Notes: generated by a model from the sequence alone, not told the origin. A stretch of DNA of 64,000 nt from Flavobacterium sp. CF136 (GCF_000282055.1 NZ_AKJZ01000007.1:118088-182087); one strand, 5' to 3'; positions 1 to 10,117 are shown, numbered from the stretch's first letter. Numbers and translations: made by a program.

Positions 1-665
1 AATACATTGCATTATGTGAAGGTGATGACTACTGGACAGATCCATTAAAATTAAAAAAGCAAGTTAGTTTTTTGGAAAAGAACGAAGAGTTTGTGATTAG
101 CTGTAGTAATAGTCATTTAATTAACCCTGATGGTAGCTTTATTGGAATATTTAATGAAAATGAAATCCCTGAAATTACGGATACAAATTATATTTTAACT
201 AATGAATGGTATATTCCAACAGCGAGTGTTGTTTTCAGAAATATAAATATTGAGTTGCCAAAATGGTTTTGTAAAGTACTAAGTGGAGATTATAGTCTTT
301 ATCTAATTCTTACTGCTAATGGAGGTTTGGTTCATTATAAAAATGAAACAAGATGTAATTATCGATTGCACGAAAATGGAGTTTCGAATATTTTTAAAAA
401 AAGTGAAAAGATATATAATTATTCGATGTTGTTTATATATAAGATGTTTAATGACTATAGCAATAGGAAATATAGCTCTTCAATTAAAATAAAAATAGAA
501 AGATACTCAATTAATATTTTAAAATCATTGCCTGTTTTATCAAAAGAATTCTGGAAAATTTCATTTCATTTATTTTGGTTTGACAAGACTTTAAGTAGAA
601 AATATATTGATTATTTTATGAGGCGAATATTTAGAAAAATAAAATTTTTATTAAAAACGTCTTAA
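1..665 (+). CDS. Glycosyltransferase family 2, 5'-truncated by window edge
   Basis: The reading frame is open from base 3 and starts outside the window; about 220 C-terminal residues are visible. The first visible residues include CEGDDYWTDPLKL, the acceptor-side acidic motif (GDDYW) of WcaA-like family 2 glycosyltransferases, which normally lies about 80-90 residues from the N-terminus. An internal TTG at 72 would remove this motif, so it is not the start. The tail is basic and hydrophobic, as in membrane-associated cytoplasmic GT2 enzymes. It presumably adds one sugar to the lipid-linked repeat unit built by the following genes. The donor and acceptor cannot be read from the sequence. Confidence 0.85.
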   Translation, partial: YIALCEGDDYWTDPLKLKKQVSFLEKNEEFVISCSNSHLINPDGSFIGIFNENEIPEITDTNYILTNEWYIPTASVVFRNINIELPKWFCKVLSGDYSLYLILTANGGLVHYKNETRCNYRLHENGVSNIFKKSEKIYNYSMLFIYKMFNDYSNRKYSSSIKIKIERYSINILKSLPVLSKEFWKISFHLFWFDKTLSRKYIDYFMRRIFRKIKFLLKTS

Positions 666-752
666 GGAGCTTATTAAAAATTAAAGGTTCATCTAAATTT
701 TAAATTAATTATTTACGAGTTTTAATTTAAATAATAAAAGCAATTAATTAAA

Positions 753-1646
753 ATGAACTATCCAAAAATATCAATTGTAACACCAAACTTTAACGGAGGA
801 GAATATCTTGAGCAGACTATTCAATCTGTTTTGTCTCAGGATTATCCTAATTTAGAATATATTATTATTGATGGCGGCAGTACAGATAATTCAATTGATA
901 TAATTAAAAAATATGAAAATCAATTAACGTATTGGGTTAGTGAACCTGATAACGGTTTGTATGAAGCAGTTCAAAAAGGTTTTGATAAATCGACAGGCGA
1001 AATTATGGCCTGGATAAATTCAGATGATTTGTACCACCCAAAAGCATTTTTTACAGTTGCTGAAATATTTAAATTGCCTGGCATAAATTGGCTTCAGGGA
1101 ATTCCGTCTACTTTTGATGAGGCAGGGAGAACTATTGCAGTTAATAAAATAAAAAGATGGTCTAAATTAAATTATTACTTAGGAGATTTTAAGTGGATTC
1201 AGCAGGAATCAATTTTTTGGCGACGTTCCTTATGGGATCTATCGGGAGGAAAACTGACGGTCGAAATGAAATATGCAAGTGATTTAGAATTATGGATTCG
1301 TTTTTTCAGGCATGAAAAATTGTTTGTTACCAATGCTTTGCTGGGTGGATTTAGAATGAGATCAAAACAACAATTATCATTAGATTTTGCTGAAGAATAT
1401 TTGAAAGAAGCAAATGAAAGAATAAAATATGAGGTTGATAATATTATTTCAAATGAAGAAAAAAAAATAGTAATACGTATAAAAAAAATGAATGTTTTTC
1501 TGTCTAAATTTCGATTTGGATTTATAAAAAGGATAGTAGAGAAAATTTTATATTTCAAACTTCAAAAAAACAAAGAATCCCTATTTTGTTATCCGCCCAT
1601 GATAGTTTTTGACAGAGTAAAACAAGAATTCAAAATTGATAAATAA
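753..1646 (+). CDS. Glycosyltransferase family 2 (WcaA-like)
   Basis: A 297-residue GT-A enzyme predicted to transfer a nucleotide-activated sugar at the cytoplasmic face of the inner membrane. It opens with the GT2 core (ISIVTPNFNGGEYLEQTIQSV), has the DGGSTDNS nucleotide-binding loop near residues 40-47 and the metal-binding NSDD at residues 89-92. The QQESIFWRR and SDLELWIRF segments downstream are typical of this subgroup. An 87-bp gap separates it from the preceding gene, and its stop codon overlaps the next ATG by one base (TAATG), so it is translationally coupled to the next GT. Sugar specificity is unknown. Confidence 0.9.
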   Translation: MNYPKISIVTPNFNGGEYLEQTIQSVLSQDYPNLEYIIIDGGSTDNSIDIIKKYENQLTYWVSEPDNGLYEAVQKGFDKSTGEIMAWINSDDLYHPKAFFTVAEIFKLPGINWLQGIPSTFDEAGRTIAVNKIKRWSKLNYYLGDFKWIQQESIFWRRSLWDLSGGKLTVEMKYASDLELWIRFFRHEKLFVTNALLGGFRMRSKQQLSLDFAEEYLKEANERIKYEVDNIISNEEKKIVIRIKKMNVFLSKFRFGFIKRIVEKILYFKLQKNKESLFCYPPMIVFDRVKQEFKIDK

Positions 1647-2389
1647 TGTTGAAGTTATCCATTATTACAATTAACTATAACGATGTTCAGGGTCTAAAAA
1701 AAACCGTAGAAAGCGTTACTAATCAAAGTTGTAAAGATTTTGAGTATATTGTGATTGATGGTGGTTCTACAGATGGCAGTGGTGAATACTTATCCCTTCA
1801 AAACGATAAAATTAATTATTGGATAAGCGAACCGGATCATGGCATTTATAATGCAATGAACAAAGGTATTAAGAGGGCAAAAGGAAGTTATTTTTTGTTT
1901 TTGAATAGTGGCGATACTTTGGTAGATGATAAAGAAATATTAAATAAAATTATTTCAAAATTAAACGATAAAGCAGTGTATTATGCACCTATATATTTGC
2001 TGAAAAATGATTTAACTCAAACTAAACTTGATTATCCTATAAAATTAGATGAACGGTTTCTATTTACAAATACGATATGTCAACAGGCAGTAATTTATCA
2101 TAATTTGTCTTATCATAATTTATATTTTGATGAAAAGCTAAAATATATTTCTGACTGGAAAATGCATTTCGTTCTATTTAAAAAAAGGTTTGATTTTATT
2201 TATTTAGAAATTCCGTTTGCAGTTTATGATTTAAATGGAATAACCAGCAATGGAGAAACTAAATATGCTGCCCATCGTGAAAGATTAAAACTACAGTTTT
2301 TTGAGTTTTTTTTCTATTTTGTAAAATATTATGGAACTAATAGACGAGTGCTTTTTAGATTACTTAAAATATTCATAAAAAATAATTAA
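1646..2389 (+). CDS. Glycosyltransferase family 2
   Basis: A 247-residue family 2 glycosyltransferase. The GT-A core is clear: LSIITINYND at the N-terminus, DGGSTDGS at residues 38-45, and NSGDT near 88-92 where the metal-binding acidic motif belongs. The WISEPDHGIYNAMNKGI segment is characteristic of the WcaA-like subgroup and resembles the same segment of the gene before it, so the two are probably distant paralogues. Its ATG shares a base with the upstream stop codon. It is predicted to add one residue to the repeat unit. Donor and linkage cannot be inferred. Confidence 0.9.
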   Translation: MLKLSIITINYNDVQGLKKTVESVTNQSCKDFEYIVIDGGSTDGSGEYLSLQNDKINYWISEPDHGIYNAMNKGIKRAKGSYFLFLNSGDTLVDDKEILNKIISKLNDKAVYYAPIYLLKNDLTQTKLDYPIKLDERFLFTNTICQQAVIYHNLSYHNLYFDEKLKYISDWKMHFVLFKKRFDFIYLEIPFAVYDLNGITSNGETKYAAHRERLKLQFFEFFFYFVKYYGTNRRVLFRLLKIFIKNN

Positions 2390-2420
2390 AGCTTTTGCTA
2401 TAGTTTTAAAAAAAATATAA

Positions 2421-3506
2421 ATGATAACTATTCTTTATACGTTTAGAAACAGAGATATAAGAAGAATTAAAAATTCTCTTGATTCATTAGCAAAACAAGT
2501 AAGCCAAAATTTTAATGTAATTTTTGTAGATTATGGTTCCAGCGATATTATTTCTTCAAAAATAAGAGAGCTTTTAAATCAGTACAATTTTGTTACTTAT
2601 ATCCATCTTTTTACAGCAGAACAGCCTTGGAATAAATGTAAAGCCTTAAATTATGCTATAAAAAACTTAGAATCAGATTATTGTTTTACTGCGGATGCTG
2701 ACATGATTTTTCATTCAAAATTTACAGGGATTTTAGAAAAATTCGCAGAACCAAATAAAGCAACTTATTTTCAGGTGGGATTTTTAAATGAAGAAGAAAG
2801 TCTAAAAGATGTTCCTTTTGAAAATTATAAAACTAATTTTTTAACCAATAATGAAGCAACAGGAATGACGTTGTTTCCCGTTGAAAAATTGAAGTTAATA
2901 AATGGTTTTGATGAGTTTTTTCATTTTTGGGGAGCCGAAGACACAGACATTCATAATCGTTTAAAGAATCTGGAATGTGAAATTGTATATTATGATACTG
3001 AATTATTATTATTGCATCAATGGCATAAAAATTATAGATCAAGAGAGACACAAGAGTTAAGTACTGAATTACAATTGTCAGGAATAGTTGAACTTAATCA
3101 TAAACATTTGGTTTATAATTTAAAAAATAAAACAATAAAAGTAAATTCGGAAAACTGGGGTATAATATTAGATAAAACAGAATTTAATGAACTAAGTGAT
3201 GTTAGTCCAAAAAAGCTTTCCACTGAAAAATCTAAAATTGATCATTTTTTATATTATGAATTGCCAAATTCAAAAGAAAAAATAATTGCAATACAAATAA
3301 AAAAGGATGAAATTGGTCAATTTGAAGTTAAGAGCATTCTTAAAAAAATATTAGGCAGGAAAGTAACGAAGCATTATACATTAAAAGAAATAAACGATCT
3401 ATTACTAATGCATATTGTTTCGTTTTATCATAAATATCCTTATTCTTATAAAATTAGCGAAGATTTAAAAAGTATCATATTTAAAATAAAAAAACAGGAA
3501 TTATAA
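2421..3506 (+). CDS. Glycosyltransferase, GT2 core with galactosyltransferase-type C-terminal domain
   Basis: A 361-residue protein. The N-terminal half is a GT-A fold with a DAD metal motif at residues 92-94 (TADADMIFH). It is followed by GFDEFFHFWGAEDTDIHNRL, the pattern of the Glyco_transf_7C/chondroitin-polymerase type domain, where the WGxED acidic residues take part in acceptor binding and catalysis. About 140 C-terminal residues are lysine-rich and match no family I recognise. The gene follows the preceding GT by 31 bp and precedes a GT4 gene by 15 bp. It is predicted to act in repeat-unit assembly; the sugar is unknown. Confidence 0.85.
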   Translation: MITILYTFRNRDIRRIKNSLDSLAKQVSQNFNVIFVDYGSSDIISSKIRELLNQYNFVTYIHLFTAEQPWNKCKALNYAIKNLESDYCFTADADMIFHSKFTGILEKFAEPNKATYFQVGFLNEEESLKDVPFENYKTNFLTNNEATGMTLFPVEKLKLINGFDEFFHFWGAEDTDIHNRLKNLECEIVYYDTELLLLHQWHKNYRSRETQELSTELQLSGIVELNHKHLVYNLKNKTIKVNSENWGIILDKTEFNELSDVSPKKLSTEKSKIDHFLYYELPNSKEKIIAIQIKKDEIGQFEVKSILKKILGRKVTKHYTLKEINDLLLMHIVSFYHKYPYSYKISEDLKSIIFKIKKQEL

Positions 3507-3521
3507 TTTTAAAACCTAAAA

Positions 3522-4616
3522 ATGCCAAAAGTAATTTTGATTTCGCAAGTACCTCTTCCTTTCGATAAAATTGGAAGCTGGACAACATTATATAAAAACT
3601 ACCTGATGAGTAATCATCAAATAGATTATATAGTTTGCAGTGAGCCAAAATTAAAATTTGAAAGCGTTGATTACAGTTTTGTGACTAATGATTTTAGTGA
3701 AAAAGTAATTAGAAAACTGACTAAAAACACCTATTATGGCTATCTAAAAGCTCTGGATAAGATTATAAAACCAAATGAAAAATATATTATTCAAATTATC
3801 GATAATTATGGTATCGTAAAGAATTTGGTAGATTTTTTAGAAAAGAACCACAAACGAAATCAGTGTTATCTCCAGTTTTTTTACCATAGTTTTCCTCCAT
3901 TTTATGCAAATTTTCATGGGAGATGGTTTTTCGAATCAATTGATGAAATGGTTTTATTGACGCATGACTCTTATTTAGCGCACAAAGATACTTATACTGT
4001 TTTGCCAACACGTTTTTCTGTATTGCATAATGGAATTGATACATCAAAATTTTATCCTGTTTCGATAGTTGAAAAAGAGCAATTAAAAAAAGAACAAAAT
4101 CTTTTAGATAAGAAAATTTTTGTGTGGTGTTCTCAGGATCGCCCCAAAAAAGGATTACATATTGTTCTGGACGCCTGGAAAAGAGTATATGAAACTCGTC
4201 AGGATATTGTTTTATGGGTTATTGGATGCGAACCTAAAAGCCCTGTAAATGGAGTTGAATATTTAGGAAGAATTCCTAATGATGAATTACCAAAGTATTA
4301 TCAGGCAGCTGACTGTTATTTGTTTTCGACTTTATGCCATGAAGGTTTTGGAATGAGCCTGATTGAAGCTTTGCATTGTGGTAACTATTGTATTGCATCA
4401 GCTGCTGGGGGCGTTCCGGAAGTGCTGCAATATGGTAAACTCGGTAAATTAATAAACGAGCCAAATTTTGTGTCAGAATGGGAAAAAGCTATTTTAGAGT
4501 TTTTAAATAAGGAATCCGTTTTCGATATTTCAATTCCAAAAGATTTATACTCAGCCGTAAAGTGGAATGAAGGTATGGATGTGTTAATTGAAAATGCTAA
4601 GAAAAATATGGGCTAA
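3522..4616 (+). CDS. Glycosyltransferase family 4 (GT-B)
   Basis: A 364-residue GT-B enzyme. The C-terminal half carries the hallmarks of family 4 retaining glycosyltransferases: FVWCSQDRPKKGLHIVLDAW (start of the nucleotide-binding domain), PKYYQAADCYLFST, and the E-x7-E signature in HEGFGMSLIEAL with the glutamates at about residues 274 and 282. The N-terminal acceptor domain is divergent. The TAA overlaps the ATG of neuA by one base, linking it to the sialic-acid genes. It is predicted to transfer a sugar to the growing lipid-linked oligosaccharide. Confidence 0.88.
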   Translation: MPKVILISQVPLPFDKIGSWTTLYKNYLMSNHQIDYIVCSEPKLKFESVDYSFVTNDFSEKVIRKLTKNTYYGYLKALDKIIKPNEKYIIQIIDNYGIVKNLVDFLEKNHKRNQCYLQFFYHSFPPFYANFHGRWFFESIDEMVLLTHDSYLAHKDTYTVLPTRFSVLHNGIDTSKFYPVSIVEKEQLKKEQNLLDKKIFVWCSQDRPKKGLHIVLDAWKRVYETRQDIVLWVIGCEPKSPVNGVEYLGRIPNDELPKYYQAADCYLFSTLCHEGFGMSLIEALHCGNYCIASAAGGVPEVLQYGKLGKLINEPNFVSEWEKAILEFLNKESVFDISIPKDLYSAVKWNEGMDVLIENAKKNMG

Positions 4617-5275
4617 TGAAAACAATAGTTATAATTCCTGCTCGGGGAGGTTCTAAAAGATTACCTCAGAAAAATATAAGACTTTTGGGTCAGATTCCTT
4701 TATTGGCGCATAGCATTTTGTATGCTCAGGCAAATAGCGATATTGTTGATGAAATTTATGTTTCTACAGATGATGAACAAATAAAACATGTTGCCTTACA
4801 ATTTGGAGCCAAAATTATAAACCGGCCTCAATCGCTGTCCGGAGATTTAGAACCTACAGTTTCAGCATTAAAAAATGTTTTAGAACAAATCGATGATGAG
4901 GTGGAAAATGTAATTTTATTACAAGCAACAAACCCATTACGTCCAACAAATTTATTAAGGGAAGCATTTGAAATTTATAAAGAAAAAAAAAATGATAGTT
5001 TATTTACCGTTAGTCAGAATCATCAAAAATTAGGTAAAATTGAAAATGATAAATTTATTCCGTTCAATTATACAATCGGTCAGCGTAGTCAGGATTTAGA
5101 GCCTTTATTTTATGAAAACGGATTGCTTTATATAAGCAAAACAAAATTAATTTTAGAAGATAAAATTTTATCAGAGAATGCTTTTCCTTTAAAGATGAAT
5201 CATATTTTTGCTAAGGTTGATATTGATGATCAAAATGATTTTGATTATGCGGAATATTTATTAAAGATTATTTGA
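4616..5275 (+). CDS. neuA: Acylneuraminate cytidylyltransferase (CMP-sialic acid synthetase family)
   Basis: A 219-residue enzyme that activates a nonulosonic acid with CTP to give the CMP-sugar used by a sialyltransferase. The N-terminal signature PARGGSKRLPQKN (residues 8-20) binds CTP; VSTDDEQI, LLQATNPLRP and the late VDIDDQNDF metal-site motif are all present. Length matches the family (about 220-230). Neighbouring neuB and neuC point to N-acetylneuraminate as substrate, although NeuA relatives that use legionaminic or pseudaminic acid cannot be excluded from this sequence alone. Its stop at 5273-5275 sits directly before the next gene. Confidence 0.92.
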   Translation: MKTIVIIPARGGSKRLPQKNIRLLGQIPLLAHSILYAQANSDIVDEIYVSTDDEQIKHVALQFGAKIINRPQSLSGDLEPTVSALKNVLEQIDDEVENVILLQATNPLRPTNLLREAFEIYKEKKNDSLFTVSQNHQKLGKIENDKFIPFNYTIGQRSQDLEPLFYENGLLYISKTKLILEDKILSENAFPLKMNHIFAKVDIDDQNDFDYAEYLLKII

Positions 5276-5277
5276 AA

Positions 5278-5925
5278 ATGGAAATAAAAAAAAATGCCGT
5301 TGAGAATTATAAATTTTTTTGTTCCTTGGAAGGAAGTGATTATATCGCAACTCCATTTGCTTTAGAAGTAATTTTAAGATTAATTACTACTTTTAAATCA
5401 AAAAGAATATTAGAGATCGGAATGGGAATTGGTTGTGTTGCTGATACTATTTTGAAATATAATGACAAGAATAAACTTGAAATTGAATATAGTGGAACTG
5501 AAAAAAATGATTTTTGCTTAAAAGCATTACCTATTAATGTAGCATTTTTTAAGGATGTCATACTTTATTCTGAATTAAAAGAAATCAAAAATGAAAAATT
5601 TGATTTCATTATAATTGACGGATCCGATGAAGCTCTAATGAATATTAAAGAATATTGCAATAAACATACAGTACTTTTTATCGAAGGTGACAGGCAAATT
5701 CAAGTTCAAACAGTTGTAAAAGTTTTTCCAAAAAGCTTATATGTCAATGTCATTACATTAGAAAAAAATCCGCCATATGCACATGAAGGGAGAGATATAA
5801 ATAGTTATATAGGAGGTGGACAATTAATTTTTGCAAATCCTACTTTTCAGATGAAAATATATTGGTTTAAAGAGAAGGTGAAAACATTTATAAAAAGAAA
5901 AATAAGAAAATTTAAGAGGAAATGA
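5278..5925 (+). CDS. Predicted SAM-dependent methyltransferase-like protein in sialic-acid operon
   Basis: A protein of about 215 residues with a Rossmann methyltransferase look: [16 protein letters not shown] (motif I, around residues 44-59), an acidic residue in YSGTEKND after the second strand, and [11 protein letters not shown] (motif IV). The C-terminus is strongly basic ([14 protein letters not shown]), which may bind membrane or nucleic acid. I prefer the ATG at 5278; a TTG at 5272 would add two residues and overlap the neuA stop. It lies between neuA and neuB, so it may act on the sialic acid, its precursor or the glycan. The family is inferred from fold motifs and the substrate is unknown. 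Confidence 0.6.
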   Translation: MEIKKNAVENYKFFCSLEGSDYIATPFALEVILRLITTFKSKRILEIGMGIGCVADTILKYNDKNKLEIEYSGTEKNDFCLKALPINVAFFKDVILYSELKEIKNEKFDFIIIDGSDEALMNIKEYCNKHTVLFIEGDRQIQVQTVVKVFPKSLYVNVITLEKNPPYAHEGRDINSYIGGGQLIFANPTFQMKIYWFKEKVKTFIKRKIRKFKRK

Positions 5926-6962
5926 ATCCATACATAGAAATTGCCGGCAGAAAAATTGGACTTGATTTTCCGCCTTTGGTTATAGCAGAAATCGGAATTA
6001 ATCACGAAGGATCTCTTCAGGTTGCTAAAGAAATGGTCGATGCTGCACATAGAGCAGGAGTTGAGGTCGTAAAACATCAGACTCATATCGTTGAAGATGA
6101 AATGAGTGGTGCTGCAAAAAAAGTAATCCCAGGTAATGCAGATGTTTCTATTTATGAAATCATGGAACGCTGCTCATTAAATGAAGCGGATGAATTAGAA
6201 CTAAAAAAATACGTTGAAAGTAAAGGAATGATTTTTATTTCGACTCCATTTTCACGGGCTGCGGCCGAGAGATTAAAAAAGTTTGATATTCCGGCTTATA
6301 AGATTGGTTCCGGAGAGTGCAATAATTATCCATTGTTAGAGCATATTGCCTCTTTTGGGAAACCCGTAATATTAAGTACAGGAATGAATACTATAGAAAG
6401 TGTTCAAAAAGCAGTAGCCATTTTTGATAAATATAATATTCCTGTGGCTCTTTTGCATACAACCAATTTGTATCCAACACCAATTCATTTGGTTCGTTAT
6501 GGCGCAATGATAGAATTGCATGGAGCTTTTCCGGATAAAGTTTTTGGATTAAGCGATCATACATTAAACAATAATGCCTGTTTAGGAGCAGTAGCTCTTG
6601 GAGGAAGTATTTTAGAGCGGCATTTTACAGATCATATGCAACGTACAGGTCCGGATATTGTGTGTAGTATGGATGAAAAAGCATGTCAGGAATTAATTGT
6701 TTCCTCTGCAGAAATCGCATTAATGCGTGGTGGAACAAAAAAACCGGCACTTGAAGAACAAGTTACAATCGATTTTGCGTTTGCAACGGTATGTTCTATT
6801 AAAAATATTAAAAAAGGCGAAACTTTTACCAAAGAGAATATCTGGGTAAAACGTCCGGGAACAGGAAAAATTTTAGCCGAAAAATTTAATGATGTTCTTG
6901 GAAAAAAAGCAACAAGAAATATTGAAACTGACGAACAACTAGATTTTTCGGATTTTGAGTAA
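5922..6962 (+). CDS. neuB: N-acetylneuraminate synthase
   Basis: A 346-residue enzyme that condenses ManNAc with phosphoenolpyruvate to N-acetylneuraminic acid. The TIM-barrel part has EIGINHEG (residues 23-30), [52 protein letters not shown] and ILERHFTD. The last 70 residues form a SAF (antifreeze-like) domain with [18 protein letters not shown]. From memory of the family these blocks are nearly identical to meningococcal NeuB, which favours true Neu5Ac synthase over the legionaminate or pseudaminate versions. The ATG overlaps the preceding stop by 4 bp (ATGA). Confidence 0.95.
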   Translation: MNPYIEIAGRKIGLDFPPLVIAEIGINHEGSLQVAKEMVDAAHRAGVEVVKHQTHIVEDEMSGAAKKVIPGNADVSIYEIMERCSLNEADELELKKYVESKGMIFISTPFSRAAAERLKKFDIPAYKIGSGECNNYPLLEHIASFGKPVILSTGMNTIESVQKAVAIFDKYNIPVALLHTTNLYPTPIHLVRYGAMIELHGAFPDKVFGLSDHTLNNNACLGAVALGGSILERHFTDHMQRTGPDIVCSMDEKACQELIVSSAEIALMRGGTKKPALEEQVTIDFAFATVCSIKNIKKGETFTKENIWVKRPGTGKILAEKFNDVLGKKATRNIETDEQLDFSDFE

Positions 6963-8088
6963 CTCACAAAAAAAGATTCTTTTCCTGACAGGTACACGTG
7001 CCGATTTTGGTAAAATAAAATCATTAATTCAAACGCTTGAAATACAACAGGATTTTGAGGTTTTTGTCTTTGTTACCGGTATGCATCTGCAGGAGTTGTA
7101 CGGCTATACTTTAATAGAGATTGAACGCTGTAATTTTAAAAATGTTTTTACTTTTGAAAATCATACCCACGAAACCACTATGGATTTAACTTTGGCTAAA
7201 ACCATAGAAGGATTGTCAGGTTATTGTAAAACAATTAATCCGGATATGATTGTTGTACATGGTGATCGTGTAGAGACGCTTGCCGGAGCAATTGTAGGAT
7301 CTTTAAATAATATTTTAGTTGCGCATATAGAAGGAGGAGAAGTTTCGGGTACAGTAGATGAGTTAATTCGTCATAGCGTAAGTAAATTAAGTCACGTTCA
7401 TTTTGTTTCTAATGTCGAGGCCAAAAAGAGACTTTTACAAATGGGAGAAATCCACGAATCAATTTTTATGATAGGATCTCCGGATATTGACATCATGTTT
7501 TCGGATCAATTACCGGATTTGAAAAAAGTTAAGGAATATTACAATATTGATTTTGAGCAATATGCTATTGTAATGTTTCATCCGGTTACAACCGAAATTA
7601 AAGAAATGCAGCAATATGCTATAAGCTTTGTAAATTCTTTACTGGAAAGCAATCATAATTATGTTGTTATTTATCCAAATAATGATTTGGGAAGCCAATT
7701 TATAATTGAGGCTTATGAAAAACTAAAAATGAATTCGAGATTTAGAATTTTTCCATCACTTCGGTTTGAGTATTTTCTAACTTTATTAAAAAACAGCCAA
7801 TTTATTATAGGCAATAGTAGCGCTGGAATTCGTGAAGCGCCGTATTATGGAATTCCAATTATAAATATTGGAACAAGACAGCAAAATAGAGCCATTCATG
7901 CTGACATCATAAATACAGATTATTCTGAAAGAGGTATAAGAGAAGCTCTTGATTTAATAGTTTCACATAAAGTTAATGCTTCAAATGAAGATTTTGGACA
8001 GGGAAATAGTAATGAATTATTTCTTGAATGCCTTCAAAAACAAGATATTTGGCAGCTTAATCATCAAAAACAATTTAGGGATTTTTAA
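6955..8088 (+). CDS. neuC: UDP-N-acetylglucosamine 2-epimerase, hydrolysing
   Basis: A 377-residue epimerase that converts UDP-GlcNAc to ManNAc plus UDP, supplying NeuB. Family motifs are GTRADFGK (13-20), [58 protein letters not shown] and [10 protein letters not shown]. Length and motifs match meningococcal SiaA/NeuC more than E. coli NeuC, as far as I recall. The start is a TTG at 6955 overlapping the neuB stop by 8 bp; the next in-frame ATG, at about 7081, would delete the N-terminal substrate-binding motif. Its TAA overlaps the next ATG by one base. Confidence 0.94.
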   Translation: MSNSQKKILFLTGTRADFGKIKSLIQTLEIQQDFEVFVFVTGMHLQELYGYTLIEIERCNFKNVFTFENHTHETTMDLTLAKTIEGLSGYCKTINPDMIVVHGDRVETLAGAIVGSLNNILVAHIEGGEVSGTVDELIRHSVSKLSHVHFVSNVEAKKRLLQMGEIHESIFMIGSPDIDIMFSDQLPDLKKVKEYYNIDFEQYAIVMFHPVTTEIKEMQQYAISFVNSLLESNHNYVVIYPNNDLGSQFIIEAYEKLKMNSRFRIFPSLRFEYFLTLLKNSQFIIGNSSAGIREAPYYGIPIINIGTRQQNRAIHADIINTDYSERGIREALDLIVSHKVNASNEDFGQGNSNELFLECLQKQDIWQLNHQKQFRDF

Positions 8089-9482
8089 TGAAAAATAATA
8101 AGATTTTTATTTTATTACCTGATGGCGTTGGCTTGCGAAATTTTGCATTTACAAATTTTCATAAGATTGGTATTGAAAATGGTTTTGATATTACATTTTG
8201 GAATAACACCCCTTTTCAATTAAAAGAACTGGGTTTTAAAGAAATTAAAATTGAAAAAGCCAAAACGCATTCTTTTACGGATATTTATAAAAATGTGAGA
8301 AAACATATTGAACTCAATTTAAATATTAAAAAGAGTGATGATATTGTTTATGATACGTATAGATTTCCATTTAGTTATAAAGGCATTAAGAACAAAATAA
8401 AAAGTCTTACAGCAGAGTCGCTAATTTATTTTTATTCCTCAGAAAAAGGATTAAACGTTATTCGTGAAAAAATTAAAAGGAATGAAAAAAAAACAATTTA
8501 TTATCAGAAATGTTTAGAAGCACTTCAGAGTGAAAAGCCTGCTATAATTTTTTGTACAAATCAACGCCCTACTCTTGCTATTGCACCAATTTTGGCAGCA
8601 AAAGAATTAGGAATCCCCACTGCGACTTTTATTTTTTCCTGGGATAATCTACCTAAAGCCACAATGGTTGTTGAAACGGATTATTATTTTGTGTGGAGTG
8701 AACACATGAAGAATGAATTGCTTAATTATTATCCCTATATCGAAGAAAAACAAGTATTTGTTTCCGGGACACCTCAGTTTGAAACGCACTTTAATACTGA
8801 TAATTTAGTTTCACGCGACCTTTTCTTTGAACAAAATAAATTAGATGTAAATAAAAAATATATTTGTTATTCTGGAGATGATATAACAACCTGTCCTGAT
8901 GATGCGGAATATTTAAAAGATGTTGCAGAAGCAGTTCGTAACCTAAATCATGAAGGAAATAATTTAGGAGTTGTTTTTAGACGCTGTCCTGTTGATTTCT
9001 CTGACAGATACAATAAAATACTCGAAGATTACAAAGATATTATTATACCCATTGCCCCTGCCTGGCAAAAAATAAGTGAAGATTGGAACACAATTTTACC
9101 AACCCAGGCAGATATTATTTTGCATGCGAATACTATAAAACATACAGAAATGGTTGTAAATCTGGGTTCTTCAATGGTTTTTGATTATGTAAGTTTCAAA
9201 AAACCGTGTGCTTTTATTAATTACGATGTTGCTAATAAGAAGGATAAAAATTGGTCTGTAATAAAAATATATAATTATATTCATTTCCGATCAATGCCAG
9301 ACAAAGAATCGGTTGTATGGTTAAATTCATCGAAAGAAATTGCTCAAAAAATACGAGCCAGTTTGTCAAATTCAAATGCAATAATTGATAATGCTCAAAA
9401 ATGGTTTGAAAAAATAAATCAGTCCACACCACAATTAGCATCTCAACGTATATGGGAAGGCATAAAGCAAATAGTAAAATGA
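8088..9482 (+). CDS. GT-B-like transferase of unknown specificity; candidate sialyltransferase
   Basis: A 464-residue protein with no strong match to a named family. Features suggest a GT-B fold: an N-terminal Rossmann-like start ([24 protein letters not shown]), a mid-protein strand-helix set ([36 protein letters not shown]), FVSGTPQFE at the domain boundary, and near residue 360 [28 protein letters not shown], which resembles the donor-binding region of surface-carbohydrate and CDP-glycerol-type transferases. It starts on the last base of neuC and is followed by an overlapping acetyltransferase. The three sialic-acid genes need a partner transferase and none of the known sialyltransferase families is visible, so this is the best positional candidate. 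That role is inference. Confidence 0.55.
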   Translation: MKNNKIFILLPDGVGLRNFAFTNFHKIGIENGFDITFWNNTPFQLKELGFKEIKIEKAKTHSFTDIYKNVRKHIELNLNIKKSDDIVYDTYRFPFSYKGIKNKIKSLTAESLIYFYSSEKGLNVIREKIKRNEKKTIYYQKCLEALQSEKPAIIFCTNQRPTLAIAPILAAKELGIPTATFIFSWDNLPKATMVVETDYYFVWSEHMKNELLNYYPYIEEKQVFVSGTPQFETHFNTDNLVSRDLFFEQNKLDVNKKYICYSGDDITTCPDDAEYLKDVAEAVRNLNHEGNNLGVVFRRCPVDFSDRYNKILEDYKDIIIPIAPAWQKISEDWNTILPTQADIILHANTIKHTEMVVNLGSSMVFDYVSFKKPCAFINYDVANKKDKNWSVIKIYNYIHFRSMPDKESVVWLNSSKEIAQKIRASLSNSNAIIDNAQKWFEKINQSTPQLASQRIWEGIKQIVK

Positions 9483-10117
9483 AACAGCTTTTGCGTAAAA
9501 TAGCATGGAAAATTCTAGGGAACGATTATTATAATTTTCTAAAAGGCCAAAATAAAACGTATTTGCATCAGGCAAAAAATGTAACTATTGGTTATAAAAC
9601 GTATCATAATGGTGCTTTTGTATGGCAATGGCATAATAATTCGGCATTAGAAATTGGCAAATACTGCTCTATAGCAAATGATGTCAATTTTATATTAGAT
9701 TCAGGACATCATATGGCGAGTGATATTACGACGTTTCCTCATTTCAATCATCTTGTAAATAAAGATTTACTTATTGGCGATAAAACACAATATGATTTTA
9801 AGAAATCTATAAAAACTGATGAAAGTAAAACGAAAATTGGCAATGATGTATGGATTGGTATGAATGCTGTAATTTTGCCGAATGTAACAATTGGTAATGG
9901 TGTAACTATTATGGCAGGAGCAGTTGTAACAAAAGATGTTCCGGATTATGCTATTGTTGGGGGTATTCCGGGAGAAATTGTGAAAATGAAATACGATTTG
10001 GATACAATTTTAAAAATGAAGCAAATTGAATGGTGGAATTGGAGCCCGGAAAAAGTGGAAGAAAATGTAGGGGATTTTTATATTCCAATTCAGGACTTTA
10101 TAACCAAATGGCTTTAG
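9479..10117 (+). CDS. CatB-type hexapeptide-repeat O-acetyltransferase
   Basis: A 212-residue acetyl-CoA-dependent acyltransferase with a left-handed beta-helix. Hexapeptide repeats are visible in [15 protein letters not shown] (about 56-70) and again in [48 protein letters not shown]. The catalytic histidine of the xenobiotic-acetyltransferase subgroup should be in [12 protein letters not shown] (H77/H78). I chose ATG 9479, which overlaps the preceding stop by 4 bp (ATGA), over an upstream ATG at 9452 that would overlap by 31 bp. It probably O-acetylates a sugar of the polysaccharide; its place after neuC makes sialic acid one possible target. Confidence 0.88.
   Translation: MKQLLRKIAWKILGNDYYNFLKGQNKTYLHQAKNVTIGYKTYHNGAFVWQWHNNSALEIGKYCSIANDVNFILDSGHHMASDITTFPHFNHLVNKDLLIGDKTQYDFKKSIKTDESKTKIGNDVWIGMNAVILPNVTIGNGVTIMAGAVVTKDVPDYAIVGGIPGEIVKMKYDLDTILKMKQIEWWNWSPEKVEENVGDFYIPIQDFITKWL

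Noticed and set aside
72..665. Start of the first gene at TTG 72
   Set aside because: The frame continues to base 3 and its upstream codons encode a conserved glycosyltransferase motif, so the gene begins before the window.
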